A stretch of DNA of 64,000 bases from JBFLYH01 sp964630235 (GCA_964630235.1 CAZVUO010000004.1:1-64000), one strand, 5' to 3'; counted from the stretch's first letter, positions 1 to 8,833 are shown. Translations and numbers: made by a program. Notes: generated from the sequence alone by a model not told the origin.

Positions 1-346
1 GCGGGTCGGTGAAGGTCACCAGCTCCCCATGGATCAGATCCCAGTCGCCGGTCGGTCGACCAAAGCGTGGCGAGCCGACCCCCTGCTGCCTGCGAGCGTC
101 CGCCAGTGGATCGGCGGTGCCCTGGGACAGGATCAGACCCTCCGGCACTTCGAGCGCCGGGAACCCTGCGTGGAGATGGTAGAGCCTGCCCCAGACCACG
201 GCCGGTTCGACGCTGCGAGCCTGGGCGCAGAAGCGTTGATGGTTCCAGTAGCCCCGTTTCAAGGTGCCGTAGACGAAGAGCCGGAGGGTGGTCTCCGGAC
301 TGTCTTCCGGGTTTGTGTTCAGCTTCGCGGTGTCTCCAATGTTCAT
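1..346 (-). CDS. Gamma-glutamylcyclotransferase-like protein (partial)
   Basis: The reading frame opens at an ATG overlapping the stop of the upstream glutamine amidotransferase gene (ATGA) and runs off the left edge of the window; 115 codons are visible. Residues 24-32 read FVYGTLKRG and residues 61-65 GFPAL, the N-terminal signature of the GGCT/AIG2-like fold, in which the YGTLK loop binds the gamma-glutamyl group. Family members cleave gamma-glutamyl amides, releasing 5-oxoproline. The catalytic glutamate is expected downstream and lies outside the window. As the last visible gene of an amidoligase-amidotransferase operon it probably trims or recycles a gamma-glutamyl-linked product. The family call is firm; the substrate is unknown. 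Confidence 0.85.
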   Translation of the reverse strand, partial: MNIGDTAKLNTNPEDSPETTLRLFVYGTLKRGYWNHQRFCAQARSVEPAVVWGRLYHLHAGFPALEVPEGLILSQGTADPLADARRQQGVGSPRFGRPTGDWDLIHGELVTFTDP

Positions 347-1140
347 GCATTCACTCCTTCGGGCAATGTCCCTTTGCGCTCCTGGGGTATGAAGCGGAAT
401 TCGCTGTTTTCGACGGCCCGCACATCCTCGTGGCGGATGGTGAGCATGGTCATGGGCGGCACCTCCAGCTCGCGCCAGCCCTTCTCGTTGTCCACGGCAA
501 AGTCAATAAAGGCGTCTTCCGAGGCGTAGAGCACCACCCGATGCTGGCGGTGGATGCGCAGGTAGAGTGGCTTGTTGCCCTTGAGCACGGTGATGGTGCC
601 GGGGTCGAGCCGTGAGGCCAGCACGGCGCTCATCTGACCGCGACAGAGGGCCAGCGCCTTCTTCAGGCCGTCCTGGTCGATGGGGCCTTCGGGCGCGAAG
701 CGGTCGGCCAGGCGGAAGATCAGTTCGCTATCCACCTCGGCGTAGCGCGGCAGCCCGAGGCGGCGGAACAGATAATCGGCGTTGTAGATGGTGCCATTGT
801 GGGTGCCGATGACGATCCCGGCCCGGATGGGATGATTGTTGCGATTGTTGAACTCGTTGCCCCGGGTGCGCCAGCGGGTGTGGCCCATGAGGATGGTGGT
901 CTCGTTGTCGACCTGCCCGAGCAGCTCCTGAAACGGCTTCTCGTAGACCAGCTCGTGCGCCCGCATCGGCCGCTTGAAGATGCGGTGGCTGCCGTCGGTC
1001 TTGAGCCAGGCCAGACCGGAGGCGTGCGGGCCGCGCTCCTCGCTGTGCAGCAGCATGCGGATGAAGACCTCGCGCAGGTAGTCCCGCTCGTCCGGCCGTC
1101 TGCGCTTGCGGCCGAAGATGATGCCTACTTGTCCGCACAT
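343..1140 (-). CDS. Class II glutamine amidotransferase
   Basis: This 265-residue protein begins Met-Cys-Gly. Cys2, exposed by removal of the initiator Met, is the N-terminal nucleophile of Ntn-type (class II) amidotransferases, which settles the start even though the open frame extends further upstream. Further signatures are GHTRWRTRG near residue 80 and THNGTIYN near residue 117, the glutamine-binding and oxyanion elements. It would hydrolyse glutamine and pass ammonia to a partner; no synthetase domain is attached. It overlaps the DUF5049 gene upstream by 16 nt and the cyclotransferase downstream by 4 nt, so the genes are probably translationally coupled. The natural partner is the amidoligase two genes upstream (inference). 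Confidence 0.88.
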   Translation of the reverse strand: MCGQVGIIFGRKRRRPDERDYLREVFIRMLLHSEERGPHASGLAWLKTDGSHRIFKRPMRAHELVYEKPFQELLGQVDNETTILMGHTRWRTRGNEFNNRNNHPIRAGIVIGTHNGTIYNADYLFRRLGLPRYAEVDSELIFRLADRFAPEGPIDQDGLKKALALCRGQMSAVLASRLDPGTITVLKGNKPLYLRIHRQHRVVLYASEDAFIDFAVDNEKGWRELEVPPMTMLTIRHEDVRAVENSEFRFIPQERKGTLPEGVNA

Positions 1141-1646
1141 GGAGCCGGGTCCTCCTTGCCGCCGAAGTTCTTGCCGAGCGGTCTCGTCCCTTCGAGGACG
1201 AAGGCTGCGTATTCGCGCCGGTGGTCCGCCAGCCACTCGGCCACCTCCGGGTAGCCCATCTCGGCTGTCAGCCGGGTCACCTCCGGGTGGTCGAGCATGT
1301 TGGTGCGCCCGGAGAGCCGCACCGTCTCCAGGGCTTCGAGGAAGCGTTCCGGCCAGGGATCGCTGGCCTTGTCGTCGGGCAGGAATTCGATCAGGCCGTG
1401 CCGGGCCAGACGGGTGAGAAACTCGGCGGCCGCAGCGGCGGCGTCCTCCGGCAACGGCTGGGTCGGCCCGCCTTCGATGCCGTAGAGCACCTCGGTCATG
1501 TAGTCCCGGGGCGCTCGACTGGCGGTGAACGGCGTCTGGCCGCGCATCAGCTCGACAATTTCGAGGCAGTCGGCGGCTTGCAGGGTTTCCCCGCTGCCGG
1601 GGATCGGTTCGCCGTCCAGCGTGGTGGAGCGGATCAGAATCTTCAT
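1125..1646 (-). CDS. DUF5049-like protein of the amidoligase operon
   Basis: A 173-residue protein lying between the amidoligase and the amidotransferase. The C-terminal part (about residues 115-155) carries the pattern TNMLDHPEV, then GYPEVAEWL, then a Tyr-containing helix YAAFVLEG, which I recognise as DUF5049, a small phage and bacterial domain of unknown function. The N-terminal 100 residues include an alanine-rich helix and are not recognised. Its conserved position inside the cluster suggests an adaptor or substrate-presenting subunit, but no catalytic residues are evident and no enzymatic role is claimed. Confidence 0.6.
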   Translation of the reverse strand: MKILIRSTTLDGEPIPGSGETLQAADCLEIVELMRGQTPFTASRAPRDYMTEVLYGIEGGPTQPLPEDAAAAAAEFLTRLARHGLIEFLPDDKASDPWPERFLEALETVRLSGRTNMLDHPEVTRLTAEMGYPEVAEWLADHRREYAAFVLEGTRPLGKNFGGKEDPAPCADK

Positions 1647-1657
1647 GGGGCACCTCC

Positions 1658-2620
1658 TTAAACAGTGAGGCCGGGAACTTGCCCGGCCTCGTTGGTGAGA
1701 GTGGTGGTTTCGGTTTCGTCCGGGAGGACGTCCTCCGGTTTGGGCCGTCCGTTCTTGAAGGCGGCGTCACCGGGCATGTTGGCCATCAGATGCTTGCGGG
1801 CGGTCTTGAACTCATCGCCGATAAGGCCCAGGTGGAGCAGGAAGACCCGGAAGTCGTACTTGGCGCTCTGAGGATCGAAGTCCCGCTTGCGGCTGGAGGC
1901 GGCCCGGCCATTGAGCGCCTTGGCGGCGACCGCGAGGCAGAACTGCAGGTAGGCCTTGATCCGCCCCGCGTGGAGGGTCGCCTCGAACCAGCGGAACTCC
2001 ACCGTGCCCCGGTACCAGACGTTGTGCAGGTTGACCCCGTGGTAGCGGCTGTTGTCGTAGTGCTGGGGCTGGCGGTTGTGGTAGCCGTACCAGATGCGGT
2101 TGAGCTGGTCCTTGGTGCGGGGGCGATGCTGTTCGATGCGCTGGATCAGCTCGTCGCTGACCGGCCGGGTGTAGCGGTTGAGCCGGTCACGGCTGATGCC
2201 GAGGGCGTGGAGGATCAGCGGCTCCTGCTTGTAGACGATTTTGGCCAGGTTACCCAGGTGCCTGCCGTCGAAGGGCGCGGCGTCGATATGGATGTGGATG
2301 CCGCACTGACTGTTGATCTTGCCTCCGGCGCGGCGGATGGCCCGGACCACCTCCTGCAGTTGCGGGATGTCGTCGTAGCCGAGCACCGGGCTGACCACCT
2401 CGGCCCGCAGATGGGCCGGGACGCTGGTCAGGGAGGCGTCCCCCACCACCTTCCAGACGCGGCCGCGCAGGTCCTCGACCTCCCAGGGGTCATAGCTGCT
2501 GGGGATGCCGACATGACGGACCGTGCCGCCCACCACCGAGTGGATGGCCCAGGCGATCTGCTCCCGGGTGCGTTTTACGGTCTCGATCTCGATCCCGTAG
2601 TGGATCTCTTTCAGGTTCAT
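1658..2620 (-). CDS. Putative amidoligase (COOH-NH2 ligase fold)
   Basis: A 320-residue protein starting at an ATG preceded by GGAGG. It shows the amidoligase_2 pattern: GIEIET at residues 9-14 (first metal/ATP-binding glutamates), CGIHIHID near residue 106 and GTVEFRWFEAT near residue 205. Glutamine-synthetase/gamma-glutamylcysteine-synthetase-fold ligases of this kind activate a carboxylate with ATP and join it to an amine, often on a peptide or small protein. It is the first gene of the four-gene cargo operon at the phage's late end, beyond the terminator-like hairpin at 2808-2845. Family assignment is good; the acceptor could be a virion protein, a host protein or a metabolite. Confidence 0.82.
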   Translation of the reverse strand: MNLKEIHYGIEIETVKRTREQIAWAIHSVVGGTVRHVGIPSSYDPWEVEDLRGRVWKVVGDASLTSVPAHLRAEVVSPVLGYDDIPQLQEVVRAIRRAGGKINSQCGIHIHIDAAPFDGRHLGNLAKIVYKQEPLILHALGISRDRLNRYTRPVSDELIQRIEQHRPRTKDQLNRIWYGYHNRQPQHYDNSRYHGVNLHNVWYRGTVEFRWFEATLHAGRIKAYLQFCLAVAAKALNGRAASSRKRDFDPQSAKYDFRVFLLHLGLIGDEFKTARKHLMANMPGDAAFKNGRPKPEDVLPDETETTTLTNEAGQVPGLTV

Positions 2621-2807
2621 GCGTGCCTCCGTCGTTCATGGCGCTTCTAACTCGTTGTCTGGCAAGGCTTTTTAGCCTCTGCTTACACCATGAATGAATG
2701 CTTCTTTCCGGACACAAATCAAGTAGAAGAACAGCCGAAGCCGACATTTAACACGTTTATTTTCAATGACTTGCGAGTTGGGCCGGATTGGGCTGCGCAC
2801 AGGCGGC

Positions 2808-2845
2808 AGAAACCCCGGAACGGGCTGGCCGTATCCGGGGTTTCT
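2808..2845 (-). terminator. Terminator-like hairpin between tail and cargo operons
   Basis: A perfect 12-bp inverted repeat, AGAAACCCCGGA at 2808-2819 and TCCGGGGTTTCT at 2834-2845, with a 14-nt loop. It lies in the 249-nt gap between the last tail gene and the amidoligase gene. The U-tract is short on both strands, so termination may be partial or bidirectional. The rest of the gap (about 2640-2800) is relatively AT-rich and could hold the cargo promoter, but no convincing -35/-10 pair was found. Confidence 0.6.
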
Positions 2846-2869
2846 ATGTTGGCGGTGGCAGTGCGCCGG

Positions 2870-3127
2870 TCAGCCGGAGGCGGTATCAGAGGTAATCAGG
2901 CTGGCGTGCAGCTCGAGGTTGCGCGACTCGTCGGCCCGCATCCGCGCCAGCAGCGCCGTGAAGGCCTCCGCTTCGTCGGCCGGGAGCTTTGATGCCCGTT
3001 CCAGCCGCGCCAGGCGCTGGTGCAGATTCTCCAGCAGGCCCAGGGCGTGGTCGCGGATCAGCCCGTCGCGCTTCTCCTGCGGCGTGGGGATGAACTCGGT
3101 CAGGCCGCCTGTGCGTCGAACGATCAT
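2870..3127 (-). CDS. Small helical phage protein, function unknown
   Basis: An 85-residue protein following the large fibre gene after a 12-nt gap. It looks predominantly alpha-helical, with heptad-like leucines between residues 25 and 65, and ends just before the terminator-like hairpin. No family is recognised. As the last gene of the tail-fibre unit it could be a fibre assembly chaperone, which are commonly encoded right after fibre genes, but that is inferred from position only. Confidence 0.6.
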   Translation of the reverse strand: MIVRRTGGLTEFIPTPQEKRDGLIRDHALGLLENLHQRLARLERASKLPADEAEAFTALLARMRADESRNLELHASLITSDTASG

Positions 3128-3139
3128 GGCCGTGCCTCC

Positions 3140-6100
3140 TTAGCTCAGGGTCGCGCCCAGCGAATGGATGCGCGGGTAGATCAGCGGCGTGCCTGTCATC
3201 TCGGCCTTGTAGCGGACCTTGTTGCCGGTGTTGTCGGTGAAGGTGCGCACCAGGGTGTACTCGGTCCAGTTCTCGTCGATGGGCCGGGTGTCCTGGATGG
3301 TCATCGCCTCCCAGGTCAGGCCGCCGTCGTTGCTGGCGAACCATTGCAGGGTGGTGCCGCTGGGGATTTGCATCTGCACGTAGGCCTTGGTCGATTCCAC
3401 GCCCTGGGTCAGCTCGTTCTCGCGGGTCAGGTAGGCCCCGGTGGTCTTGTTGAGGTAGCCCACCAGGTTGACGTCGCGGAAGTTGATGGCCGGGGTGTCG
3501 TTGGCAAGCGAGCTGCTCAGGCGCACGCGGATCTGGACCCGGGTGGCGAGGTTGGGCAACCGTTCCTCCTCGGCGGGAACCATGGCGTCCCAGGTCACGC
3601 CGCCGTCGGTGGAGTATTCCCAGTCGAGGCCGGTGCCCTGGGGGATGGCCGAGTATTCGTCGAGGTTGATGTCGGAGAACTGCACGCCGGTGATCGGCTG
3701 GAAGCGGATCATCCCCTCGGATTGGAAGTTGTAGCCGTAGATCTTCATCGCCAGGTCGGAGCCGTTGAGCGGCGTCCAGGTCTCGGCGTTGGAGCTCTCC
3801 AGCAGCACACCTTCCATGTAGGTCTGCCGGGTGATGATGCCCCAGCGGCCCATCTTGCCCAGGGTGGCGGTGCGCACCTTGTAATTGGTGCTGTTGGTCA
3901 GCAGCACCACGGAATAGCTCGTGTTGGCCTCGGCGTAGAACGGGTCGTCGAAGCGAATGCGGGTCTCGCCGCTCAGACTGATCTCGTTCGGGGCCAGCAC
4001 CTTCTCGGCGAACACCACGCCGTTGGGCAGACCGGTGGTGACGCCGCGAATCTGCACCGTGACCGGGATGCTCGGGTCCCTGGCGGTGAACTGCAGACCG
4101 ATGCTGGAGATCACCTGGTTTTGGGTGAAACTGAAGGTCTGGGCCAGCGGATCGCGGGGCACGAAGATGGTCTGGGTGCGCCAGACCACTTGCACCACGG
4201 GCACGCGGATGATGCGGTTCTCGATGATGCGCTCGATGCGGGTGATGACCAGCGGATCGTTGATCTGCAGGCTGGCCCGGGCCGAGTAGACGCCGTCGGC
4301 CATCTCCACGATGCGGTTGCCGTTGCGGGCGTTGGTCGGGATGGTGAAGGAGGCGCTGACCCGACCGGCCTCGTCGCTGATCAGGTTGCTGGCCATCACC
4401 TGGCCGTCGCAGCGCAGCACGATGCCGGACTTGCTCGGGGTGAAGTTGATGCCGGTGACGGCGATGCCGGTCTGGCCGCGCCGCCCGAGGTTGGGCGTGA
4501 TCTGCAGCATGGCCGGGGGCTTGTCGAACACCGCGTAGGGGTTGATGTTGCGCTCTTCGGACCAGTCGTTCTGCTCCACCAGCACGGTCTCGTTGCCCGG
4601 CAGCAGCGCCAGGCTGCCGAAGAAGCTCGCGTTGCTGCCCGCCTGATCGACCGAGAGCACGGTGGAGTGCGGAATGCGGTCCGGCGCGACGAAACGGGCG
4701 ATCTCGTTGACCCGGGCGTCCCATTCGGCGTGGTAGATGTCCGACTGGGCGGTGTTCGAGAAGTCATCCGAGTAAATGCCTTTCTTGGTCTGGGCATCCC
4801 GGTTCTGCAGCTCGTTGTTCATCTGGTACTGGGCGTCGTTGTACTTCAGGTCCTCGACGTCCTGGATGATGTCGTGGATCTGGTCCATGGTGATGCGGGT
4901 CAGGCCGAAGTTGCGGATCTCCATGTCGGTTGAGTTGGGCGGGCAATCGATGCTGCACAGCCCCAGGGCGTTTTCCGGTACGATAGGCAGCTTCGGGAAA
5001 TCCGCCGGAGCCCCTTCGAGCCGCTTGATCTCGGTGGTGGTGGCGTAAACGATGTCGCGGCGACCGAGGTAATAGTCGTAGTCCAGGCTGCAGTTGGAGC
5101 CGTTCACCGGCTGATCGCCGAGGCTGCCGCGCCCGAAGTTGATCACGTTGAGGTTGCCCAGCTCGAGCTGCACCGGTGACATGGTGAGTCCGGCCGTGTT
5201 GGTGGCCGGAGGCGAAGCGGTGCCGATCTCCTCGACGCCATCGTCGACGTAGGAGAGCGCCTCGCTGCCCAGCTCCATCAGGCGCTTGTAGTCGGTGCGT
5301 GCGCCGTTGGTGGTGGCCCGGTAGACGCGATAGCCGGTCGCGCCGCTGACCGGCAGCCAGGAGAGCTTGTTCATCTCCCCGGCGGCGGTGGCCCGGGCAA
5401 TGACCGCAGCGGCGTTGAAGGCCGTCTCACCGGTGGCGTTGTAGGCGGTCACCAGATAGAAGTAGTTTCCGGCCGCCGGATGGTTGGGCTGTCCGAACCA
5501 GCCGCTGTCCACGTAGTCGGTACCCTTGACCATCTGCTTGGTGTAGGTCCAGCGCACCGTGTAGGTGGTGCCGATGGCCGGTTCGTTGCCGGAGCCGAGC
5601 CAGTCGACATGGTTGCCCGACTGCTGCCAGTCCACGCCCTCCTGGAAGATGGTCGCCCCCTGGCTGACCTCGAGGATGTCCACCACCGGATTGGGGTCGA
5701 GCAGGTCTTCGCCGCCGCCCACCGAGCCGCGAGTGACGTTGCGGGTGATCTCGACGATGGCCTCCACCTGGGTCGTCTCCTTGAGCGGGGTGGAGTTGAC
5801 CGGATAGCGGCGCTTGTTGATGTCGAAGGTCTTCTGCTCGCCGCGCACCGACTTGGTGGCGATGGATTTGGGTACCAGGGTCGAGGTGGGCAGATCGCGC
5901 TGATGCCGGAAGCCCTGGATGTAGGCGCGTCCGGCGTTGGTGATCGCCTCCACGCTGTCGTCGTCGACGCCGCCGATGAAGGTGTCGAAGCCCCGCACCA
6001 GGTAGCTTCCTGCCTGGTCGAAGGTGCGCTCGGCCAGGTTCTGAATCAGGGAATTGAGCCCCTCGGCGGCGGCGAAGGAGAGCTGGTCCTCGGTGATCGA

Positions 6101-6688
6101 GGAGACGGTGATCCGGCTGCCCGGCAGCGTACCCAGCAGATCCCGCAGGTAGAGGTTGGACTTCTCCTGCACCGTGGGCGTGACGTCTCCGCTCTCGCGG
6201 TCGAACTTGTAGATCGGGATCACCCGGCGCTCGGCCACGTTGTTGGGCAGCGTCTGGCCGCTGGTGTCCGTCGCCTTGAGGGAGAGCGCCCATTTTTCCC
6301 GTTCGGCGGTGGGCTCGCCGGTGGCCGGATTGATCAGGGCCGGGTCCTGGGTGTAGCCGTAGTTGTACTTCAGCAGCTCCACATAGACGTAATCGGCCCC
6401 GCTGGTGGTGGCCGGATCATAGGTCAGGGTCGCGCCGCTCACCTGTTCCAGATGGCCGTCGATGTAGACCACGCCCGGGGCCAGGGTCAGGACGTTGGCG
6501 GCCGCGCTGACCTCCAGACCCATGATGATGGAGCCTTCCTTGAACAGGATGTCGGCGATCTTGCGCCGCTCCAGATTGATGATGTCCTGCTGCTCGTTGA
6601 GTTCGGAATCCAGCAGGTCGCGATCCTGATGGTAGCGGATGCGCTTGTAGTTCTTGGTCGGGTCGAATGTCTCGCGTGAGATGCTCAT
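3140..6688 (-). CDS. Large tail-fibre/appendage protein with DUF4815 N-terminus
   Basis: A 1182-residue structural protein. The N-terminus (residues 1-110, with SRETFDPTKNYKRIRYHQD followed by a segment NEQQDIINLERR) matches the DUF4815 attachment region of large contractile-phage fibres. The middle holds a fibronectin-like repeat (about 405-490, with YFYLVTAYNATGET) and an IPT/TIG-like Ig domain (about 725-800, with GRRGQTGIAVTGINF). The C-terminal 450 residues are beta-rich with repeats of the type EYSTDGGVTWDAM and ASNDGGLTWEAM, typical of surface-binding phage and adhesin modules. It follows the collar-type fibre gene and should sit at the baseplate periphery, contacting the host. The receptor cannot be predicted. 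Confidence 0.8.
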   Translation of the reverse strand: MSISRETFDPTKNYKRIRYHQDRDLLDSELNEQQDIINLERRKIADILFKEGSIIMGLEVSAAANVLTLAPGVVYIDGHLEQVSGATLTYDPATTSGADYVYVELLKYNYGYTQDPALINPATGEPTAEREKWALSLKATDTSGQTLPNNVAERRVIPIYKFDRESGDVTPTVQEKSNLYLRDLLGTLPGSRITVSSITEDQLSFAAAEGLNSLIQNLAERTFDQAGSYLVRGFDTFIGGVDDDSVEAITNAGRAYIQGFRHQRDLPTSTLVPKSIATKSVRGEQKTFDINKRRYPVNSTPLKETTQVEAIVEITRNVTRGSVGGGEDLLDPNPVVDILEVSQGATIFQEGVDWQQSGNHVDWLGSGNEPAIGTTYTVRWTYTKQMVKGTDYVDSGWFGQPNHPAAGNYFYLVTAYNATGETAFNAAAVIARATAAGEMNKLSWLPVSGATGYRVYRATTNGARTDYKRLMELGSEALSYVDDGVEEIGTASPPATNTAGLTMSPVQLELGNLNVINFGRGSLGDQPVNGSNCSLDYDYYLGRRDIVYATTTEIKRLEGAPADFPKLPIVPENALGLCSIDCPPNSTDMEIRNFGLTRITMDQIHDIIQDVEDLKYNDAQYQMNNELQNRDAQTKKGIYSDDFSNTAQSDIYHAEWDARVNEIARFVAPDRIPHSTVLSVDQAGSNASFFGSLALLPGNETVLVEQNDWSEERNINPYAVFDKPPAMLQITPNLGRRGQTGIAVTGINFTPSKSGIVLRCDGQVMASNLISDEAGRVSASFTIPTNARNGNRIVEMADGVYSARASLQINDPLVITRIERIIENRIIRVPVVQVVWRTQTIFVPRDPLAQTFSFTQNQVISSIGLQFTARDPSIPVTVQIRGVTTGLPNGVVFAEKVLAPNEISLSGETRIRFDDPFYAEANTSYSVVLLTNSTNYKVRTATLGKMGRWGIITRQTYMEGVLLESSNAETWTPLNGSDLAMKIYGYNFQSEGMIRFQPITGVQFSDINLDEYSAIPQGTGLDWEYSTDGGVTWDAMVPAEEERLPNLATRVQIRVRLSSSLANDTPAINFRDVNLVGYLNKTTGAYLTRENELTQGVESTKAYVQMQIPSGTTLQWFASNDGGLTWEAMTIQDTRPIDENWTEYTLVRTFTDNTGNKVRYKAEMTGTPLIYPRIHSLGATLS

Positions 6689-6703
6689 GTTTGAATCCTC
6701 CAG

Positions 6704-7237
6704 TTAGATCTTGATGATCCCGACCAGCTCCACGCGGGTGTCGGAAATCTTGTTGAAGTCGGGAATATTCTTCACCTCGTACAGGTAGCCCGAGCGCAGT
6801 ACCTCGCCGGTCGGGTTGGTGTCCTGATGGAACACGCCGCCCATGGCGAGATCCCCGGTGACGCTTTGCACGTACTGCACGTCGCCGCCGAAGAAGCCGT
6901 ATTCGCGGATGGTGATACCGTTGGCCTCGGCCTCGTCGAAGCGGAAGAAGACGCCGATGGTGTTGGTCTCCTCGCCGGTTTCGAGATAGCGCACGCCGTT
7001 GACCAGGAGCGCCCCTTCGGCGTCTTCCTTGAGGAAGGTCCGCTTGTAGTAGCGCTTGCGGGCGCGTTCGTTTCTGAGCCCGGTCTGGCCGATGTCCGGC
7101 GCGGGCGGATTCTGTGGGTTGGTGAAGCTGGCATCCCCGTCGCCGATGGCGCAGTGGGTGATGCCGTCCACGGCCTGGCCGAGGAGGAGTTTGGCCGTCA
7201 ATATCCGGCCGGTTTTGACGATGAGTCCCAGTGCCAT
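6704..7237 (-). CDS. Tail-fibre/collar-type protein (P2 gpH N-terminus-like)
   Basis: A 177-residue protein beginning MALGLIVKTGRILTAKLL. It resembles the N-terminal attachment domain of P2-type tail-fibre proteins: a strand, AIGDG motif near residue 31, NERARKRYYKRTF around 55-67 and a G-F-F-G turn near 117. It has no distal receptor-binding part and probably acts as an adaptor anchoring the 1182-residue fibre encoded next. The assignment rests on motif resemblance and position, so it could equally be described as a short baseplate fibre. Confidence 0.6.
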   Translation of the reverse strand: MALGLIVKTGRILTAKLLLGQAVDGITHCAIGDGDASFTNPQNPPAPDIGQTGLRNERARKRYYKRTFLKEDAEGALLVNGVRYLETGEETNTIGVFFRFDEAEANGITIREYGFFGGDVQYVQSVTGDLAMGGVFHQDTNPTGEVLRSGYLYEVKNIPDFNKISDTRVELVGIIKI

Positions 7238-7249
7238 TGCTGTTCTCCT

Positions 7250-7711
7250 TTAGGTCTGAATTTCGTGGTCTTGATCGATGAGCACCGCGAACAGGATCTG
7301 GCGCGTGTCGGCCAGCAGCCCGGCCGGGATCGCGATGCGCTGAACGGTGTCGGATCGGCTGGTGTGTGCGCCGGACGTCCGGACGCTGGTGTCGATGCTC
7401 CGCAGCCAGGGGCGCGTCACCCGCACCGCCGCGTCGGCATCGACGCCCAGACGGCCATGGACGACGAGCCAAAGGTCGGCGCTCCGGTTCAAGCGGTTGT
7501 TCACGCGAAGCGCGAGGTCGGATCGACGTTCGAGCCGATGGGCGACCCGCACCGCGCTGTCGGCCCGGACCATCACCGTGCGCCTGACCGGTGCCCCGGA
7601 AAACAGCTCGAAGAGCGCTGCGGGTTGCGCCGCGCCGATGACGAGCAGTTCCGGCCGCCGGATGCCTCGGCGGGTGGTGATGGATGCCAGTTGTCCCTTA
7701 TGCACGGCCAC
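7250..7711 (-). CDS. Tail-module protein of unknown function
   Basis: A 153-residue protein when started at GTG 7711, which has GGGAGGA seven nucleotides upstream; an ATG further upstream (7747) opens a longer frame without a ribosome site and overlapping the small upstream gene. It is rich in Arg, Val and Ala and appears beta-stranded, with alternating short repeats built on V-R-x-x-x-R. No family is recognised. It lies between baseplate-distal proteins and the fibres and is most likely a virion component. Antisense open frames across the same DNA are shadows. Confidence 0.55.
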   Translation of the reverse strand: MAVHKGQLASITTRRGIRRPELLVIGAAQPAALFELFSGAPVRRTVMVRADSAVRVAHRLERRSDLALRVNNRLNRSADLWLVVHGRLGVDADAAVRVTRPWLRSIDTSVRTSGAHTSRSDTVQRIAIPAGLLADTRQILFAVLIDQDHEIQT

Positions 7712-7829
7712 GGCGAATCCTCCCGCTGAGCTTGAGCGCCTGGCCACGGTTCATGGACAGAAGCGTTTCCGGGCGACGCTGGCCGGTGATCGTGGTGACG
7801 ATTTTGAGCTTTCCGCTATGCGTTGCCAT
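7698..7829 (-). CDS. Very small basic protein in tail operon
   Basis: A 43-codon frame from ATG 7829 to TAA 7698 fills what would otherwise be a gap between two tail genes. The product begins MATHSGKLKIVTTITGQRR and ends GRIRRGRA, with about a quarter Arg plus Lys. GGAGTAAT lies just upstream of the ATG, and the frame overlaps the next gene's GTG by 14 nt, the spacing seen elsewhere in this operon. Too short for family recognition; the tight fit in the operon is the main evidence that it is real. Confidence 0.45.
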   Translation of the reverse strand: MATHSGKLKIVTTITGQRRPETLLSMNRGQALKLSGRIRRGRA

Positions 7830-7833
7830 GGCA

Positions 7834-8823
7834 TTACTCCTTCACCGCGCACCAGCCGCCGGTGGTCAGGTTGAACACGCGGTAGCTGTCCGTTCCGGTT
7901 TGAATGGTGTCTTCCGAGGCGACGTTGCCGCCGCCCGCGGCGAAGATCTCAATGAGTTCGCCGCGCAGCTCCTGGTAGGCGGCGGAGCCGGACATCGAGG
8001 CGATCCAGGGAAAAAGGATGGTGGTGCCGTAGCGCATTTCCGGATCGGTTTCGCCCTGGAGACCTCCGTGGGCCGCGCCGCAGCGGCCCTGCTGGCCGGA
8101 CGCGGAGGTCCAGCCGTCGAACTTGTTCACGGCGTAAAATGTGCCCGGCGCGTTGTAGTAACTGTTGACGACCGGCTGCGGGTCCTCGCCGATCTTGGCT
8201 CCCGAGGCGTAATCCCGGACGAGGGTTTCGACGGTGATGGTGTTCGGCGTGGCAGCGGTGTCGATGGCGCTCACCCGCACGCGTTCGATGCCCGCGTCGT
8301 CCTTGATCACATAGTCCTGTCCGGGCGTGACCACGGTGGCGTCGTTGACCTGAAGCACTACGCCGCTTCCTGCAGTGACCGCCGCCTGTGTGAGCGCGAC
8401 GGCCCCGGACCAGAACCGTTTCAGCAAGCCGCTGTAGTGGCCGTAGTAGGTGGAGACGAGCTTGGTCACCACGAAGACGTGGTCCAGGTCGGCGAACAGC
8501 CAGAAGATGAAGTCGGCGCTGTCCTCCACCCGCAGGTAGGTGTAACTGGTGTGCGAAGCCTCGTTGACGCCGGTGTGGGTGGCCGCATCCCAATACTGGA
8601 ATGCCGCGACGTGAATCCGCCCGGAGGTGGTGCTGATACGGAACTGCAGATAGACGTCCTCGGCTCCGGATTCCCCGTGAGACTTGAAGACGAAATATGG
8701 CTGCGGGTCGGCCGACTGGTCGTCGTGCAGGGTCCATCCGGTGGTGGTCACCAGAAAGGTCCGAAGTTGATTGAGCAGGTCGAGCCGACCGTGGGCGAGT
8801 CCTTGAATGCTGTGGTATGCCAT
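7834..8823 (-). CDS. Virion-associated baseplate-periphery protein, unknown
   Basis: A 329-residue protein rich in aromatic residues, Thr and Gly, with the composition of an extracellular structural protein. There are no membrane segments and no catalytic motif recognised. A central section (about 165-210) resembles phage beta-sandwich modules (VLQVNDATVVTPGQDYVIKD). It sits between the tail I gene and the fibre genes, where phages commonly place fibre-connecting or decoration proteins. Confidence 0.6.
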   Translation of the reverse strand: MAYHSIQGLAHGRLDLLNQLRTFLVTTTGWTLHDDQSADPQPYFVFKSHGESGAEDVYLQFRISTTSGRIHVAAFQYWDAATHTGVNEASHTSYTYLRVEDSADFIFWLFADLDHVFVVTKLVSTYYGHYSGLLKRFWSGAVALTQAAVTAGSGVVLQVNDATVVTPGQDYVIKDDAGIERVRVSAIDTAATPNTITVETLVRDYASGAKIGEDPQPVVNSYYNAPGTFYAVNKFDGWTSASGQQGRCGAAHGGLQGETDPEMRYGTTILFPWIASMSGSAAYQELRGELIEIFAAGGGNVASEDTIQTGTDSYRVFNLTTGGWCAVKE

Positions 8824-8833
8824 GGCGGCCTCC

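Noticed and set aside
3020..4933. 637-codon plus-strand open frame and many similar long plus-strand frames
   Set aside because: They lie antisense to clearly recognised phage structural genes. Long antisense frames are common in GC-rich DNA, and their products are Val/Gly/Asp-rich without motifs.
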